From contig NC_057819.1 in NCBI RefSeq assembly GCF_910594005.1, positions 130,313,669 through 130,377,668 of the forward strand: 64,000 bases of DNA, written 5' to 3'. The notes beneath the pieces were generated by a model. The model did not search any database, was not told where the DNA came from, and saw nothing but the letters and a program-made list of their open reading frames with translations. The first letter of the stretch is position 1. Each line of letters begins with the position of its first letter. The stretch is from Cervus elaphus (Eukaryota > Chordata > Mammalia > Artiodactyla > Cervidae). Below, piece after piece: positions 1 to 9,669 of the stretch. The position numbers were made by a program, and so were the translations under genes.

Positions 1-440
1 AACTGCAAAATGTCAGCCTGAGGAATTATCCTAGCCAATAGGGGTCTAAGGAAACGTGATGCCTAAAGGTAACGTGAGATCCTGGATGGGATACTGAAAC
101 AGAAAGAGGAGCAAAACTGAGGAAATACGAAGTCTAGCCTTTAATTAATAATTTATCAATAATTCAATTAATAAGAATTTATCAATATTTGCTCATTAGT
201 TGTGACAAATGGGCCACACTAACAAAAGATGTTAACGATAGGGGAAACCGTATGCTGAGTCCTTTTGGTGTCTACCTGAAACTATCACCACATTGTTAAT
301 CGGCTATACCCCAATACAAACTAAAAGTTTAAAAGAAAAAAATTAGGGGAAACCGGGTGTAGGATATTTGGGGAATTTCTGAGCTGTGGCCTCAATAACT
401 TTGAAAATTTACAATTGTTTTAAAATAATTTTTTTTTTAA
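1..440 (+). repeat. L1M-type LINE 3' end (old)
   Basis: The text follows the 3' untranslated end of old mammalian L1 (L1MA/L1MB type): a run with 'ttgtgacaaatg', 'aagatgttaa', 'aggggaaacc' and 'gggtgtagga', closing in an A-rich tail near 430-450. It is interrupted by a second, younger L1 tail at 251-343. No coding sequence remains. The subfamily is uncertain. Confidence 0.65.
251..343 (+). repeat. short L1 3' tail inserted in older L1
   Basis: This 93-bp piece resembles an L1 3' end ('gaaactatcaccacattg', 'ctataccccaatac', A-rich tail). It is flanked by an exact 12-bp direct repeat, TAGGGGAAACCG, at 239-250 and 344-355, the signature of target-primed insertion. The host L1 reads straight through once this piece is removed. 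Confidence 0.7.
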
Positions 441-449
441 ATTAAGGAA

Positions 450-600
450 GCAGGCTGGGTTTGGTCCATGGGTGACAGTTTGCTGACTTCTGCTCTAGAC
501 AAATGTCTTCAAACCTGATGACTCAGAATCACTTGAGGATGTTTTAAAGAACTTTATTCTTGAAAAGAGGCCGTTTACATATCAAGACACTCCAAAAAGT
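450..600. repeat. possible old hAT/MER5-like fragment
   Basis: Phrases such as 'gtttggtccatggg', 'agtttgctgact' and 'gaatcacttgaggatg' resemble the common MER5/Charlie non-autonomous DNA transposons. The match is from memory and heavily diverged. It could also be unique sequence. Confidence 0.3.
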
Positions 601-677
601 TGCTACCCCATCCATATCCCAAACATTCTGTCACCCACTGTCCCCAGAGTCATCATTTTTATTATTTTCTTATACTG

Positions 678-790
678 GATTTCCCTGGAGGTTCAGGGGC
701 TAAGATTCCCTGCTGGCAATGCAAGGGCCATGGGTTCGATTCCTGGGCTGGGAACTAAGATCCCACATGCTGTGTAGCATGACCAAACAT
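678..790 (+). repeat. CHR-2-type tRNA SINE
   Basis: This cetartiodactyl tRNA-derived SINE has a 'tttccctgg' head, a B-box-like 'gggttcgattcc' and the characteristic 'ggaactaagatcccacatgc' body. It lacks the Bov-A second half, which separates it from Bov-tA. Confidence 0.8.
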
Positions 791-794
791 TTTT

Positions 795-1190
795 AAACTT
801 ACTATTTTCTTGTACACTTTCCCAGTGTTTCTTTATGCAACTATAAGCAGTTTAAAAGTACATTTTTAATTTTCTTCCCCTCTTCTAACACAAAGAATAG
901 TATCCTATCAACACTGTTCTGACTGTTGATTTTTTTTTTCTTTTCTAGATATCCTAACAGTCTTTCCATATCAGTGCAGAGATACAACCGTTCACTCTTT
1001 TTGAACAGATGTATGACATTCTAGGTTGAGGTTGGACCAGAGTTTACTTAATGACTCTCATAGACAACTTTTGCATTGTCTCCAGGCTTTGTTATCACAA
1101 ATTCCTCTGCAGAGAATGATTCTATTATATATGGGATTACAAGTTTGTGGCAGCACCTTTGATCTTGCATCCCCACTTTAAGCCAATTAA
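795..1190 (-). repeat. old L1M fragment, antisense
   Basis: Read on the minus strand this resembles the ORF2-to-3' region of an old L1. Landmarks on the plus strand are 'tctttccatatcagt', 'ttcactctttttgaacag' and 'tattatatatgggattac'. Divergence is high and no frame survives. Confidence 0.5.
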
Positions 1191-1224
1191 ATCAGGAATT
1201 CTGAGAGTGAGTTCTAGGCATTCT

Positions 1225-2045
1225 CATATTTATTTGTGTTTATTTTTAATTGAAAAATTTTATTGGAGTACAGCTGATTTACACCCGTGTGTTAATTTAT
1301 GTTGTATGGCAAAATGAATCAGTTACACATACACCCTCTCTTCTCTAGTTTCTGTTCCCATATAGGTCGTTACTCAGTACCGGGTAGAATTCCCTGTGCT
1401 ATATAGTAGCTCCTTATTAGTTATCTATTTTATATATAGCAGTGTGTATATGTCAGTCTCTAACTCCCAATTTATCCCTCCCCCTTTCCCCCCCACGACA
1501 ATAAGTTTGCTTTTTACATTTGTGACTCTATTCCTGTTTTGTAAATAACTTCATTTGTACCATTGTTTAAGATTCCACATATAAGTGATATCATATAATA
1601 TTTGTCTTTCTCTGTCTGACTTATTTCACTCAGTATGACAATCTCTAGGCTCATCTATGTTGTTGCAAATGGCATTAATTCATTCTTTTTATGGCTAAAT
1701 AATATTCCATTGTGGGGCTTCCCTGGTAGCTCAGTAGTAAAGAATCCTCCTGCCAATGTAGGAGATGCGGGTTCGATCTCTGGGTCTGGAAAGTCCCCTG
1801 GAGAAGGAAATGCCAACCCATTCAAGTATTCCTGCCTGGGAAATCCCATGGACAGAGGAGCCTGGCAGGCTATAGCCCGTGGTGTTGTAAGAGTCAGACA
1901 TGACTTCGTAACTAAACAACAACAAATAGCCCATTTATACAGATACCGCATTTTTCTTTATCCATTCCTCTGTTAATGGACATTTAGGTTGCTTCCACGT
2001 CCCGGATATTGTAAACAGTGCTGCAATGAACATAGGAGTACACCC
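1225..2045 (-). repeat. L1 3' region (antisense), split by a SINE
   Basis: The plus strand shows the reverse complement of a ruminant L1 3' end: 'attttattggagtacagctg', 'tttatatatagcagtgtgta', 'ttccacatataagtgatatc', 'ttatggctaaataat', then after the SINE 'tccattcctctgttaatgg' and 'attgtaaacagtgctgcaat'. The last part is the antisense of the ORF2 C-terminus. A Bov-tA at 1714-1920 interrupts it. It is 5'-truncated and dead. Confidence 0.9.
1714..1920 (+). repeat. Bov-tA SINE, nested in L1
   Basis: Complete two-part element: a tRNA-like head ('ggcttccctggtagctcag', B box 'ggttcgatc') joined to the Bov-A monomer ('ccattcaagtattcctgcc' to 'agagtcagacatgac'). It ends in 'aaacaacaacaa'. The short frames across it are SINE read-through. 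Confidence 0.95.
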
Positions 2046-2273
2046 ATCAGACATCCTCATTTTTAAAAAGACCTCCAGGTAATCCTACCATCAGCCAACA
2101 GCGAGCAGCGCTGCCTCAGATCAAACACATCCTGGAAAGAAAGAGGATGGTGGGAGTGCTTCTGGTGGATTTTCCAAGCAGGACGATGGTTCTCAAGCCT
2201 GGCTACATCTCAGAATCCCTGAAGAGTTGTTTAATAAAGAGTGAGCCACTGCTTATGGGCACCCTATAGCTAT

Positions 2274-2473
2274 GACTTCCCTGTAGCTCACACAGTAAAG
2301 AATCTGTCTGCGAGGCAGGAGGCCAGGGTTCGATCCCTGGGTTGGGAAGATCCCCTGGAGGAGGAAATGGCAACCCACTCCAGTGTTCTTGCCTGGAGAA
2401 TTCCATGGACAGAGAAGCCTGGTGGGCTACAGTCCATGGGGTCACAAAGAGTCGGACATGACTGAGCAACTAA
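2274..2473 (+). repeat. Bov-tA SINE
   Basis: Full-length head and Bov-A body, with the head slightly diverged ('acttccctgtagctcacac'). The body keeps 'cccactccagtgttcttgcc' and 'gtcacaaagagtcggac'. Confidence 0.95.
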
Positions 2474-2714
2474 CGCAGCATAGTTCTACAGTTGTTCACC
2501 TAAATTTTTGCATTTTTTCCTCTGAGAAGAACTACAGTGAGTCAGGTCAGCTCTCCCGAAGGCTTTGTGGTATGTCTCAAGAAGCTGAGCCATTACCATC
2601 ATCCCACTGAGTTATCGCGAAATGGTCTTTTTCGTGTGTGCATTCTGGATGCAGTATTGATGGTAGAATATACTATGATATGGATCACCTCTACCTCTGT
2701 ATTGATTTATTTAT

Positions 2715-3041
2715 TACCAGACCCAACCAGTCCATCCTAAAGGAGATCAGTCCTGGGTGTTCATCGGAAGGACTGATGCTGAAGCTGAAACTCCAATACT
2801 TTGGCCACCTCATGCGAAGAGTTGACTCATTGGAAAAGACCCTGATGCTGGGAAAGATTGAGGGCAGGAGGAGAAGGGGACGACAGAGGATGAGATGGTT
2901 GGATGGCATCACTGACTCAATGGACATGAGTTTGGGTAAACTCCGGGAGTTGGTGATGGACAGGGAGGCCTGGTGTGCTGCGATTCATGGGGTCGCAAAG
3001 AGTCGGACACGGCTAAGCAACTGAACTGAACTGAGCTGAAG
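2715..3041 (+). pseudogene. Bov-B LINE 3' end (RT ORF C-terminus)
   Basis: This is the 3' terminus of an RTE-class Bov-B retrotransposon in sense orientation. The frame ending at 3024 carries the family's C-terminal signatures: LKLQYFGHLM, EKTLMLGKIEG, a basic RRRRGRQRMRW stretch, and a closing VAKSRTRLSN. Only about the last 100 residues are present, so the RT catalytic domain is missing. The element ends in the typical CTGAA-repeat tail. It is a dead 5'-truncated copy, not a cellular gene. Confidence 0.93.
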
Positions 3042-3954
3042 ACCTCAACCACGGCCTTCTTTTTCCCTTCCACTTCTCTTTGCCTGTAAGATGTACTGTA
3101 CTTAGTCACGCACTTTGTAATATATCAGAAATCTACAAATCTGTTTTGTGCTTTTTACATACTATTGGATACTTATAATCCAAACTTTTACTAGGATATT
3201 GAATAAATTTAGTCTTATTAGAAAGTTTAAAGAATATCCCCATTCAAGGTTCACTCCTAGAAAAACTGAATTGTAACCAATGGGGGTAGTGTCTCAGCAT
3301 TACTTTTTAAAGCTTCCTCTGTGATTTTAATCTACAGTCATGGTTGAAAACCATCCTTGTAGGGGCGAAAATGCAGCCTTTTCAGTGGCTTGTTGGTGGA
3401 GTCAGAGCTCTCTTGTCCTCTAGTTCACGCTCTGTCTCTCGACCCGCCTCCCCAGCCCTGTCTTGGAGATCAGTCTGGACGTGGATGTCGAACCGGGGAT
3501 GCCTGGCGTGTCACGCTGAGTGCCCCCAGCGCCAGGGCGGGGCGGTGGGCCAGCTCAGCCCACAGGCAGCCTGAACATGAAGGCGGCGCCCGCTGTCGGG
3601 GCCGCGCATCGCTGCCCATCCGTGAGCTCCCAGATTAATATTTTCCAGCCCTTGATGAGCTTTCGCTTCCTTCCGGCGGCCTCTCTTTCCCATCAGCAGT
3701 GGGAGTGACTGTGGGGAGTGACGAGGTGCTGGTGGGTGAACAGAAACTGCTCTTTCCTCTTTTTTTTTTTTTAAGCTTGATTTCAATGAATTAGCTTGGA
3801 ATCTAAGACAGGACACCCTTTGGGCATTGCTTCCTCATTGTGTCCTGGGGAAAGGCAAGGGGGAAGATGTATTTTTAAAAGAGAAGCAAGAACTAGCCCT
3901 TAATAATGGGCACATTGAGTACTGACTGGCAGGACCTCTACATAGAATGGGTGA
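3042..3954. other. repeat-poor intergenic sequence
   Basis: I recognise no repeat or exon here. The first part is AT-rich. The middle (about 3420-3625) becomes CpG-rich, and a T tract lies near 3759-3773. Short overlapping frames on both strands share no family signature. Confidence 0.6.
3420..3625. promoter_or_regulatory. small CpG-rich patch with GC box
   Basis: Roughly 20 CpGs occur in about 200 bp, in a window otherwise CpG-poor. A GC-box string GGGCGGGGCGG lies at 3535-3545. No CCAAT or TATA motif sits in an obvious position. It could be a small CpG island, an enhancer, or just GC-rich DNA that escaped decay. Confidence 0.25.
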
Positions 3955-4095
3955 GATTTTTATCACCCTCATTACAATGGGAACTGGGGCACCGAGAAGT
4001 TAAGACGTTTATTCAAAGGAACACAGCCAGGCAGTTTCAAAGCAAGTGGATCTCAAATCCAGATCTGTCCAGCTCCCAAACGCAGGCCCTATGAT
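3955..4095 (-). repeat. MIR SINE, antisense
   Basis: The plus strand gives the reverse complement of the MIR core: 'gggaactggggcaccgagaa', 'aacacagccaggcag' and 'tctcaaatccagatctg'. It is highly diverged, as expected of this ancient family. Confidence 0.7.
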
Positions 4096-4784
4096 CTATA
4101 ACGTCTCCTTCTAACAGGAGTTGCTGCCGCCAATGCCCCCGTCCCCACGTCAGGCCATTGCTGACCCACGCCTCCGCAGGAGACCATCAGACACTCACAG
4201 GCAGGTCTGACTCAGCCTCTTTTTGGGGGCGGGTGGTCACTGCTCCTTTCCTTGGTCCTGGTGCACACGAGGTTTTGTTTGTGCCCTCCGAGAGTCTCTG
4301 GTGGGTACGGGGTTTGATTTTAATGTGATCGCACCCCCCCCCCCCCCCATCTCGCTGCAGCTTTTCCTTTGTCCTTGGACCTGGGGTATTTTTTCTTGGT
4401 GCATTCCAACACCCTCCTGGCGGTAGTTGTTCAGCAGCTAGTTGTGATTTTGGTGTTCTCGCAGGAGAAGGTGAGCACACGTCCTTGAACTTCACCATCC
4501 TGATTCTCTTGATTCCTGGAGGCCGATGGTATAGTCTAGAGGGCTGCCATGCTTTGATGGAATCAGAGACATTGGTGGTTTCCACCTTGGAAAGAAAGAG
4601 AAGGAGTCTTTATACATAATCTGCCCTTATTCCAAGGTTAACACTCTGTATGAAGCAGCAAGAACTGCTTTTCATCTTCAGTAAAGTCACAGTGCTTTTT
4701 CACAGGGTTGTACCCAAAAGGTCTTTGTAACGTTCCTCCTGAAACACCACAAATGGCCACCTGCCAGCCCGTTACCGTAACCGC
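4096..4784. other. unannotated intergenic sequence with poly-C run
   Basis: No exon or repeat recognised. A 15-C homopolymer lies at 4334-4348. Short frames through it differ only by the homopolymer and have no family features. Confidence 0.55.
4334..4348. repeat. poly-C homopolymer (15 bp)
   Basis: An uninterrupted run of 15 C. The length is likely polymorphic and may be imprecise in an assembly. Confidence 0.9.
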
Positions 4785-4975
4785 GATAGTCTCCAGGGGC
4801 AGAGAGTTACCTTCGTTACCTTGTCGAATCCTCATTCCACCCCACTCCATGAACAAACTGAGTCCCTGAGAATTTAAGTACCGTGGTGTCTGATGTCACA
4901 TTGCCAGGGGGAGGGAAGCTGGACTTAAGTTCACGTCCCGCCTGCACCCGGCCGTTCCAGTGTGTTTCTATGGAA
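4785..4975 (-). repeat. MIR SINE, antisense (diverged)
   Basis: The region carries a weak reverse MIR pattern: 'aatcctcattccacc', 'aaactgagtccctgagaa', 'cacattgcca' and 'ggacttaagttcac'. Divergence makes the ends approximate. Confidence 0.5.
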
Positions 4976-5534
4976 GCATTTTTTCCCACCCCTGGTGCAT
5001 CTTGCTATCTTCCTCTCTCTCCTCCCAAACACATTCAGAACTTCTAATTCTCTTTCTCTTTCTTCTCCTACCCAAGCCAGAGAGAATTAGGCCATAGCGG
5101 ATGGATTGATACGCAGGGTTAACCCATATCTCACCCAACCGGGGCCAGAAGAATCTCAGACGTTAAGAGTGGGTCCAAGAAGCTGGAGTGAGAACCCAGG
5201 GGTTAATATCGCTCTAGTGGGAAAGTTATCTGCTTTGTTGTAAAACACAGCTTCCCAGCCCTACAGAAGGGGCCATTAGCATGCAAATGTACTTTGCCTC
5301 ATGCTTTTTAATGTTTTACTTCTCTTAATTGCTGAAACCGGTTGTAATTTCTGAGCACTGTTGGCTTCAGGGGAGCAGTTTCCTCTAAAGGGATCTACCA
5401 ACACACCTGGAAAGATCTGGAATTCTAATTTTATTAACCAGTTGGGTGAGGCATTTTCTCTTCTTTCAAAGGGGGGGAAAAGTCCAAGTTTAAGTTGGAA
5501 ACTTTATTTTCTCCTGGTGCCTAATTTCCTCCAA
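4976..5534. other. repeat-poor sequence with an octamer site
   Basis: No exon or repeat recognised. A perfect octamer ATGCAAAT lies at 5281-5288, next to an upstream homeodomain-type 'ccattag' and a downstream 'cttaattgc'. The local A/T-rich mixture resembles regulatory non-coding DNA, but only comparative data could show it. Confidence 0.45.
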
Positions 5535-5695
5535 ATTCTTTTTTTTTTTTTTAATATTTATTTATTTGATTTATTTGGCTGTGCTGGGACTTCATTGCAG
5601 CACACAAGATCTTTAGTTGCAGCATGAGGAATCTAGTTCCCTGACCAGGGATAGAACCTGGGCCCCTGCACTGGGAAGTCTGTCCTCTGAATTCT
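5535..5695 (-). repeat. CHR-2-type tRNA SINE, antisense
   Basis: It starts with a T tract (antisense poly-A) and 'tatttatttatttgattt', then 'ggctgtgctgggac', 'tagttgcagcatgaggaat', 'ctagttccctgaccaggga' and an antisense B box in 'agaacctgggcc'. This layout is typical of CHR-type SINEs with a long 3' body. Confidence 0.85.
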
Positions 5696-5760
5696 TTGGT
5701 GTGGACTTTGACAGTCACTGAGTGATCAAAAATCACCTGTGATATTTGCTGGAGGTAAGA

Positions 5761-5975
5761 GGGGCTTCCTTGGTGGATCAGAAGATAAAGAATCTGCCTG
5801 CCATGCAGGGGACTCAGGTTTAATCCCTGGGTTGGGAAATCCCCTGGAGGAGGAAATGGCTACCTACTCCAGTATTCTTGCCTGGAGAATCCCATGGACA
5901 AAGGAGACTGGTGGGCTATAGTTCAGGGACTCGCCAAGAGTTGGACACAACTGAACCACTAACACTTTCACTTTT
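5761..5975 (+). repeat. Bov-tA SINE
   Basis: Full element from 'ggggcttccttggtgg' to 'ttggacacaactgaacc', followed by the common 'actttcactttt' tail. The head B box is degraded ('ggtttaatccctg'). Confidence 0.95.
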
Positions 5976-7045
5976 AAGATGAAGCTTATTAAAGATTTTA
6001 TGTGTCAGACCCTTGGTTATGAATTTGCAGTGAAGAGGTTTCCTGAATGCTACCTAATTGGAAAATAATCCTTTCTCTCACCTCAGAGGTATTGCAGATA
6101 ATTGCATTATTTCTACAACGCTCTGTGACTCTCAAACTACTTTCTATGAAGTAGAAATGACTGGAGAAACTCAGTCACACATAAAATAAACTAGCACCAA
6201 CCAAGACACTCTAAGCCAGTTTAAGAAACAGCTGCCTTCCCTCCCCCCATCCCCATACCTCCCAAATGCATTCTTTTTCATGAGTCAGTACAGAGAGATT
6301 CCCATGGAGAGACACGATACAGAAGCCTTGGAACTCTTGGCCACCGTTAGCCTGACTTGGCACTTCTTTCTGGTCGAAAACCAGTCTTGGGGAGCCTGAA
6401 ATCTCATCAGAAGCACTCAGCAATTCTATGAGGATCGAGGACCACTGTATGCAGAGGTCTGTACCCGAGAGAAAGTGGGAGTGGCCGGCGGTGACGCCAT
6501 ACCACTAGTGACAGGAGGCCGCCCTGACCCCTCAGGGTCCAAAATGTCAATATCAATATGGATTTGGCCATGGCTAAGCTCACACTTGGTCTTGTCATTT
6601 GCTACATGGAAAGGATCATTCGTATCTTTGTTGTGGCCATTCTTGATCCACCTTGACTTTCAATACAACCCTGAGTTTCTGGGAATCCCGGGTACACTGA
6701 GGAACGATGGGAACACACGACTTGAATGAAAGAGCAATAGACCTCGCGTGCAAAGGTTGCAAAGGTTCGTTTCCTTGTCTCCCCTGTAAACCCTCCGGCA
6801 CTCCTGTGGAGTCCATCCCGTACAGCATCTTCCCACAGTGACATCATCATCATCATGTGTTCATAAATCTGCACGGAGCAGTGCAAAGCAGAAAAGAGCT
6901 CACATCTTATCTGTTGGTTTATTCATGCACAGGTTTTCAGGGTTTGGGAGACTGTAACGTCTGAACGGAATGAAGTCTAAGGAAGAGGACATTGTGACCA
7001 AGCTGAGGTCCGGATGGAGGTTTGAAGGAAACTGCAGAGAAGACA
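5976..7045. other. repeat-poor sequence with an orphan minus-strand frame
   Basis: No repeat family recognised over most of this stretch. On the minus strand one frame is open from about 6855 down to a TAG at 6426-6428, with a single internal TGA at 6660-6662. It contains runs such as KCELSHGQIHIDIDILDPEG and SPPATPTFSRVQTSAYSGPR. I cannot assign it to any family. It could be a decayed exon or pseudogene, or chance. Confidence 0.4.
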
Positions 7046-7240
7046 GGGCTTCCCTGGTGGCTCAGTGGTAGAGAATCCACCTGTCAATGCAGGAGATGCA
7101 GGTTCGATCCCTGGGTGGGGAAGATCCCCTGGAGGAGGTCATGACCACCCACTCCAGCATTCTTGCCTGGGAAATCCCATGGTCAGAGGAGCCTGGTGGG
7201 CTGCAGTCCATGGGGTCACAAGAGTCGGACACGGCTGAAT
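7046..7240 (+). repeat. Bov-tA SINE
   Basis: Intact head ('gggcttccctggtggctcag', B box 'ggttcgatccc') and Bov-A body ending 'agagtcggacacggctgaa'. It looks relatively young. Confidence 0.96.
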
Positions 7241-7379
7241 GCGCATACGTGTGCATGCAGAAAGCGGGAACACAGTACAAGGGGTGAAGTGACACTCACT
7301 TACTGTATCAAAGCCTGCAGTCTTTCATTTGGCCTTTACAAATTTCTCTCTGGGGGTCCGTCGTTGGGAGTGGGGCTGC

Positions 7380-7393
7380 GGGGGGGGGGGGGG
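7380..7393. repeat. poly-G homopolymer (14 bp)
   Basis: An uninterrupted run of 14 G within a short G-rich stretch. It can form G-quadruplex-like structure and is likely length-variable. Confidence 0.9.
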
Positions 7394-7514
7394 AAGGAGG
7401 AAGGCTTTCCTCTTTCTGAGCCCCTCATTTGTACCTGGCACCTGAAGCTCACTGAGGACTCTTTAGGGTCTGAGGAGGTGGGTTTTATCTCCATTTGGCA
7501 CCAATAAGAAACCG

Positions 7515-8690
7515 AAGCTGAGTCACGCGGGGGTTCCAGAGAGAGAGCCGCTGAACCGTGGTTCACCTCCATTTCTCCCCGACCCCCAAGCCCTCCCCTG
7601 CTCCACACCGCCTCCCAGACACGCACCAGAATCATCCACCTTCCCTGGCAAAGCCCCGGGGTCGAACTGGTGGTGGGGACCCCGCCCCCAGAAAGGGGCC
7701 TTGGTCTGCTCCCAGCCAGGCACTGGCCCTCCCCCTCCCCCACAATTCCGGCTCGTTTTCCCGGGAGCAAACACGCCTCTTCCCGGCGATGGAGCGCCTG
7801 GGCCCGCAGCGCACCGTCACAGGCTCCACCCCTCCCAGTCTGTCCCGGACCCAGATCTCAGGCGGGCCGCCCCCTCCCGTCCCCTCCCCACCTGCGCTGA
7901 CCTTCCACCGCCGGAGGAACTTTCTGAATAACAATGTGTAGTCCCCGCTGCCTGCCGAGCTGCCCTTTTGCTGTTAGCACCTAATGAAAATGTAACCGTA
8001 TTTAACCCCCCACCGTCCTAGATTAGCAGGAGAGGGCCCCGAGAGGCTTGAATTCCTTTGTATGATAAGCACCCTGGTCTCCTTTTGGACGGTCCCGGCC
8101 CCTTCTCCCTGGAGAGGATGCTGGGCAGCGCCGGGCTCACCCGGGATCTCTCAGCTGTCCCGGGCACAATGGGGAAAGTATCTTTTGTGGCATTAACGGC
8201 TTTGGGGAGGGGAGAGGGGAGGGTCCGGGCTGCTGGGGAGGGGGTGCCGTTGAAGAGAAGGAGAACAATGTGTGAGAAGCCGAGGCTGTGGGTTTCCCAC
8301 ACGGACCACTACGTCCCCCCCACCCCCCTCTGGGAGAGACAGCTCTGCAGCGACCAGCCCACAGCTGATCCTGCCTTGATTGGCTTTTTTTTTTTTTTCT
8401 CCTTCATTGTGCTCTCAAGGGACGAAAATCCTTTTGTGGCGTGAAAGGAGAGGCGTTCCTGCCGTTCCCCTCCCTCGAACTGATTGGCTGTGTCACGAGA
8501 TGGCCAAATCCACCCGGATTAATGCGCGGCCGACCTGCCCGGAACGAGGCCGTCTGAGTCCGCCCCTTCGGGCCAGCGAGCGTGTCTGGCGCCCTGGGAG
8601 CAGGGAAGGGAGGGGACCCCGAGGGGCAGGCCACCACCTTCCTCATATTTATTATTCCCCCGCCCACCCCATCCTCCCCCCACCCCCGGC
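7515..8690. promoter_or_regulatory. CpG-dense block with NF-Y and GC-box motifs
   Basis: This GC-rich block has clustered CpGs: about 16 in 7745-7915 and 12 in about 8513-8595. It carries two identical TGATTGGCT strings (inverted CCAAT, the NF-Y consensus) at 8377-8385 and 8481-8489, and GC boxes near 7679-7690 and 8560-8566. No repeat interrupts it. No frame inside has a family signature. It may be a CpG-island promoter (perhaps of a non-coding transcript) or an enhancer. Direction cannot be fixed, although both CCAAT motifs are on the minus strand. Confidence 0.4.
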
Positions 8691-9185
8691 CCTGCAGAGA
8701 TGTTTATTCATGGACCACATCTGCTGGCTGGCGGACACATCTCTCTCTCTCTCTCGTTAGATGCCTGAAGTCCCCAAGGAGCCAAGAAAGCGGGCACATT
8801 CCTCAGGACCTGCCTCTTCTCTCAGCTCAGAGTCCTGTGACTCTTGCAGGGCACCTGTAACCCTAGCTCTCAGCTGCCCTCCCCCGCCGCCGCCCACCTG
8901 CCCGGCCTCCCGCCCTTTACCTATTCTAAACTTCCCACCTGGGCATGCTGGTCTCTCTCTGCTTTCTCTGGTACCCAGCGCCTAAAAGAGCATCCTTTCT
9001 CTCTGCTGTTGGCCCTTCTGTGGCTTCTTCCGGAACCTCTCTTCCTCATGTCGATTCTTATGTCATTGCATCCCAGGACTTCTTGAGCCAGCTCAGATTG
9101 TGTCTTTACCGTTCTCCCAATTGGAAGGACTCTTTTTTTCCCCCCACCTCTGACCTCTCATATGATTTTATACATCTTTCATTGA
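8691..9185. other. C-rich flank of the CpG block
   Basis: Unique, pyrimidine-rich sequence with a (CT)n run at 8741-8755. Overlapping frames in all plus-strand phases are low-complexity P/S/L-rich and look non-coding. Confidence 0.5.
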
Positions 9186-9408
9186 AGAGCCAACTCATTG
9201 GAAAAGACCCTGATGCTGGGAAAGATTGAAGGCCGAAGGAGAAGGCCGCGACAGAAGATGAGATGGTTGGATGGCATCATAGACATCAGTGGCATCATGA
9301 GTTTGAATAAACTCCAGGAGATAGTGAAGGACAGGGAAGCCTGATGTGGTGCAATCCACTGGGTTGCATAGAGTCAGACATGACTTGGCAACTAAACAGC
9401 AACAACAG
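9186..9408 (+). pseudogene. Bov-B LINE 3' fragment
   Basis: Sense Bov-B C-terminal region ('actcattggaaaagaccctg', 'tgagatggttggatggcatc', 'agagtcagacatgac'), ending in 'aaacagcaacaaca'. Several indels and an in-frame stop break the ORF. Confidence 0.9.
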
Positions 9409-9484
9409 AGATGAAATCCACAGTATGTGTGATTTTGTGGCTCCTTCTACTTGACCTTCGGCCTGATGGTTGCATCAACTTGTA

Positions 9485-9625
9485 GAGGGTTTATTCCTGT
9501 GGTGGTGAAATAGTCCATTGTGTGAAAAAACCCCACAATTTATTTTTCCACTCTGCTGTGGATGTTCATTTGGATAGTTTCTAGTTTGGGTTGTAACTAT
9601 CACCAGAACATGCACAGAACTTAAA
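9485..9625 (-). repeat. old L1M fragment, antisense
   Basis: Contains 'tagtccattgtgtgaaaaaa', 'tccactctgctgtggatg' and 'agtttctagtttgggttgt', the antisense of the old L1 ORF2 C-terminal region. Confidence 0.5.
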
Positions 9626-9669
9626 GAATCAAGCACGTGATAAATCTTGTGAGAGGGGTGCATATTTTT

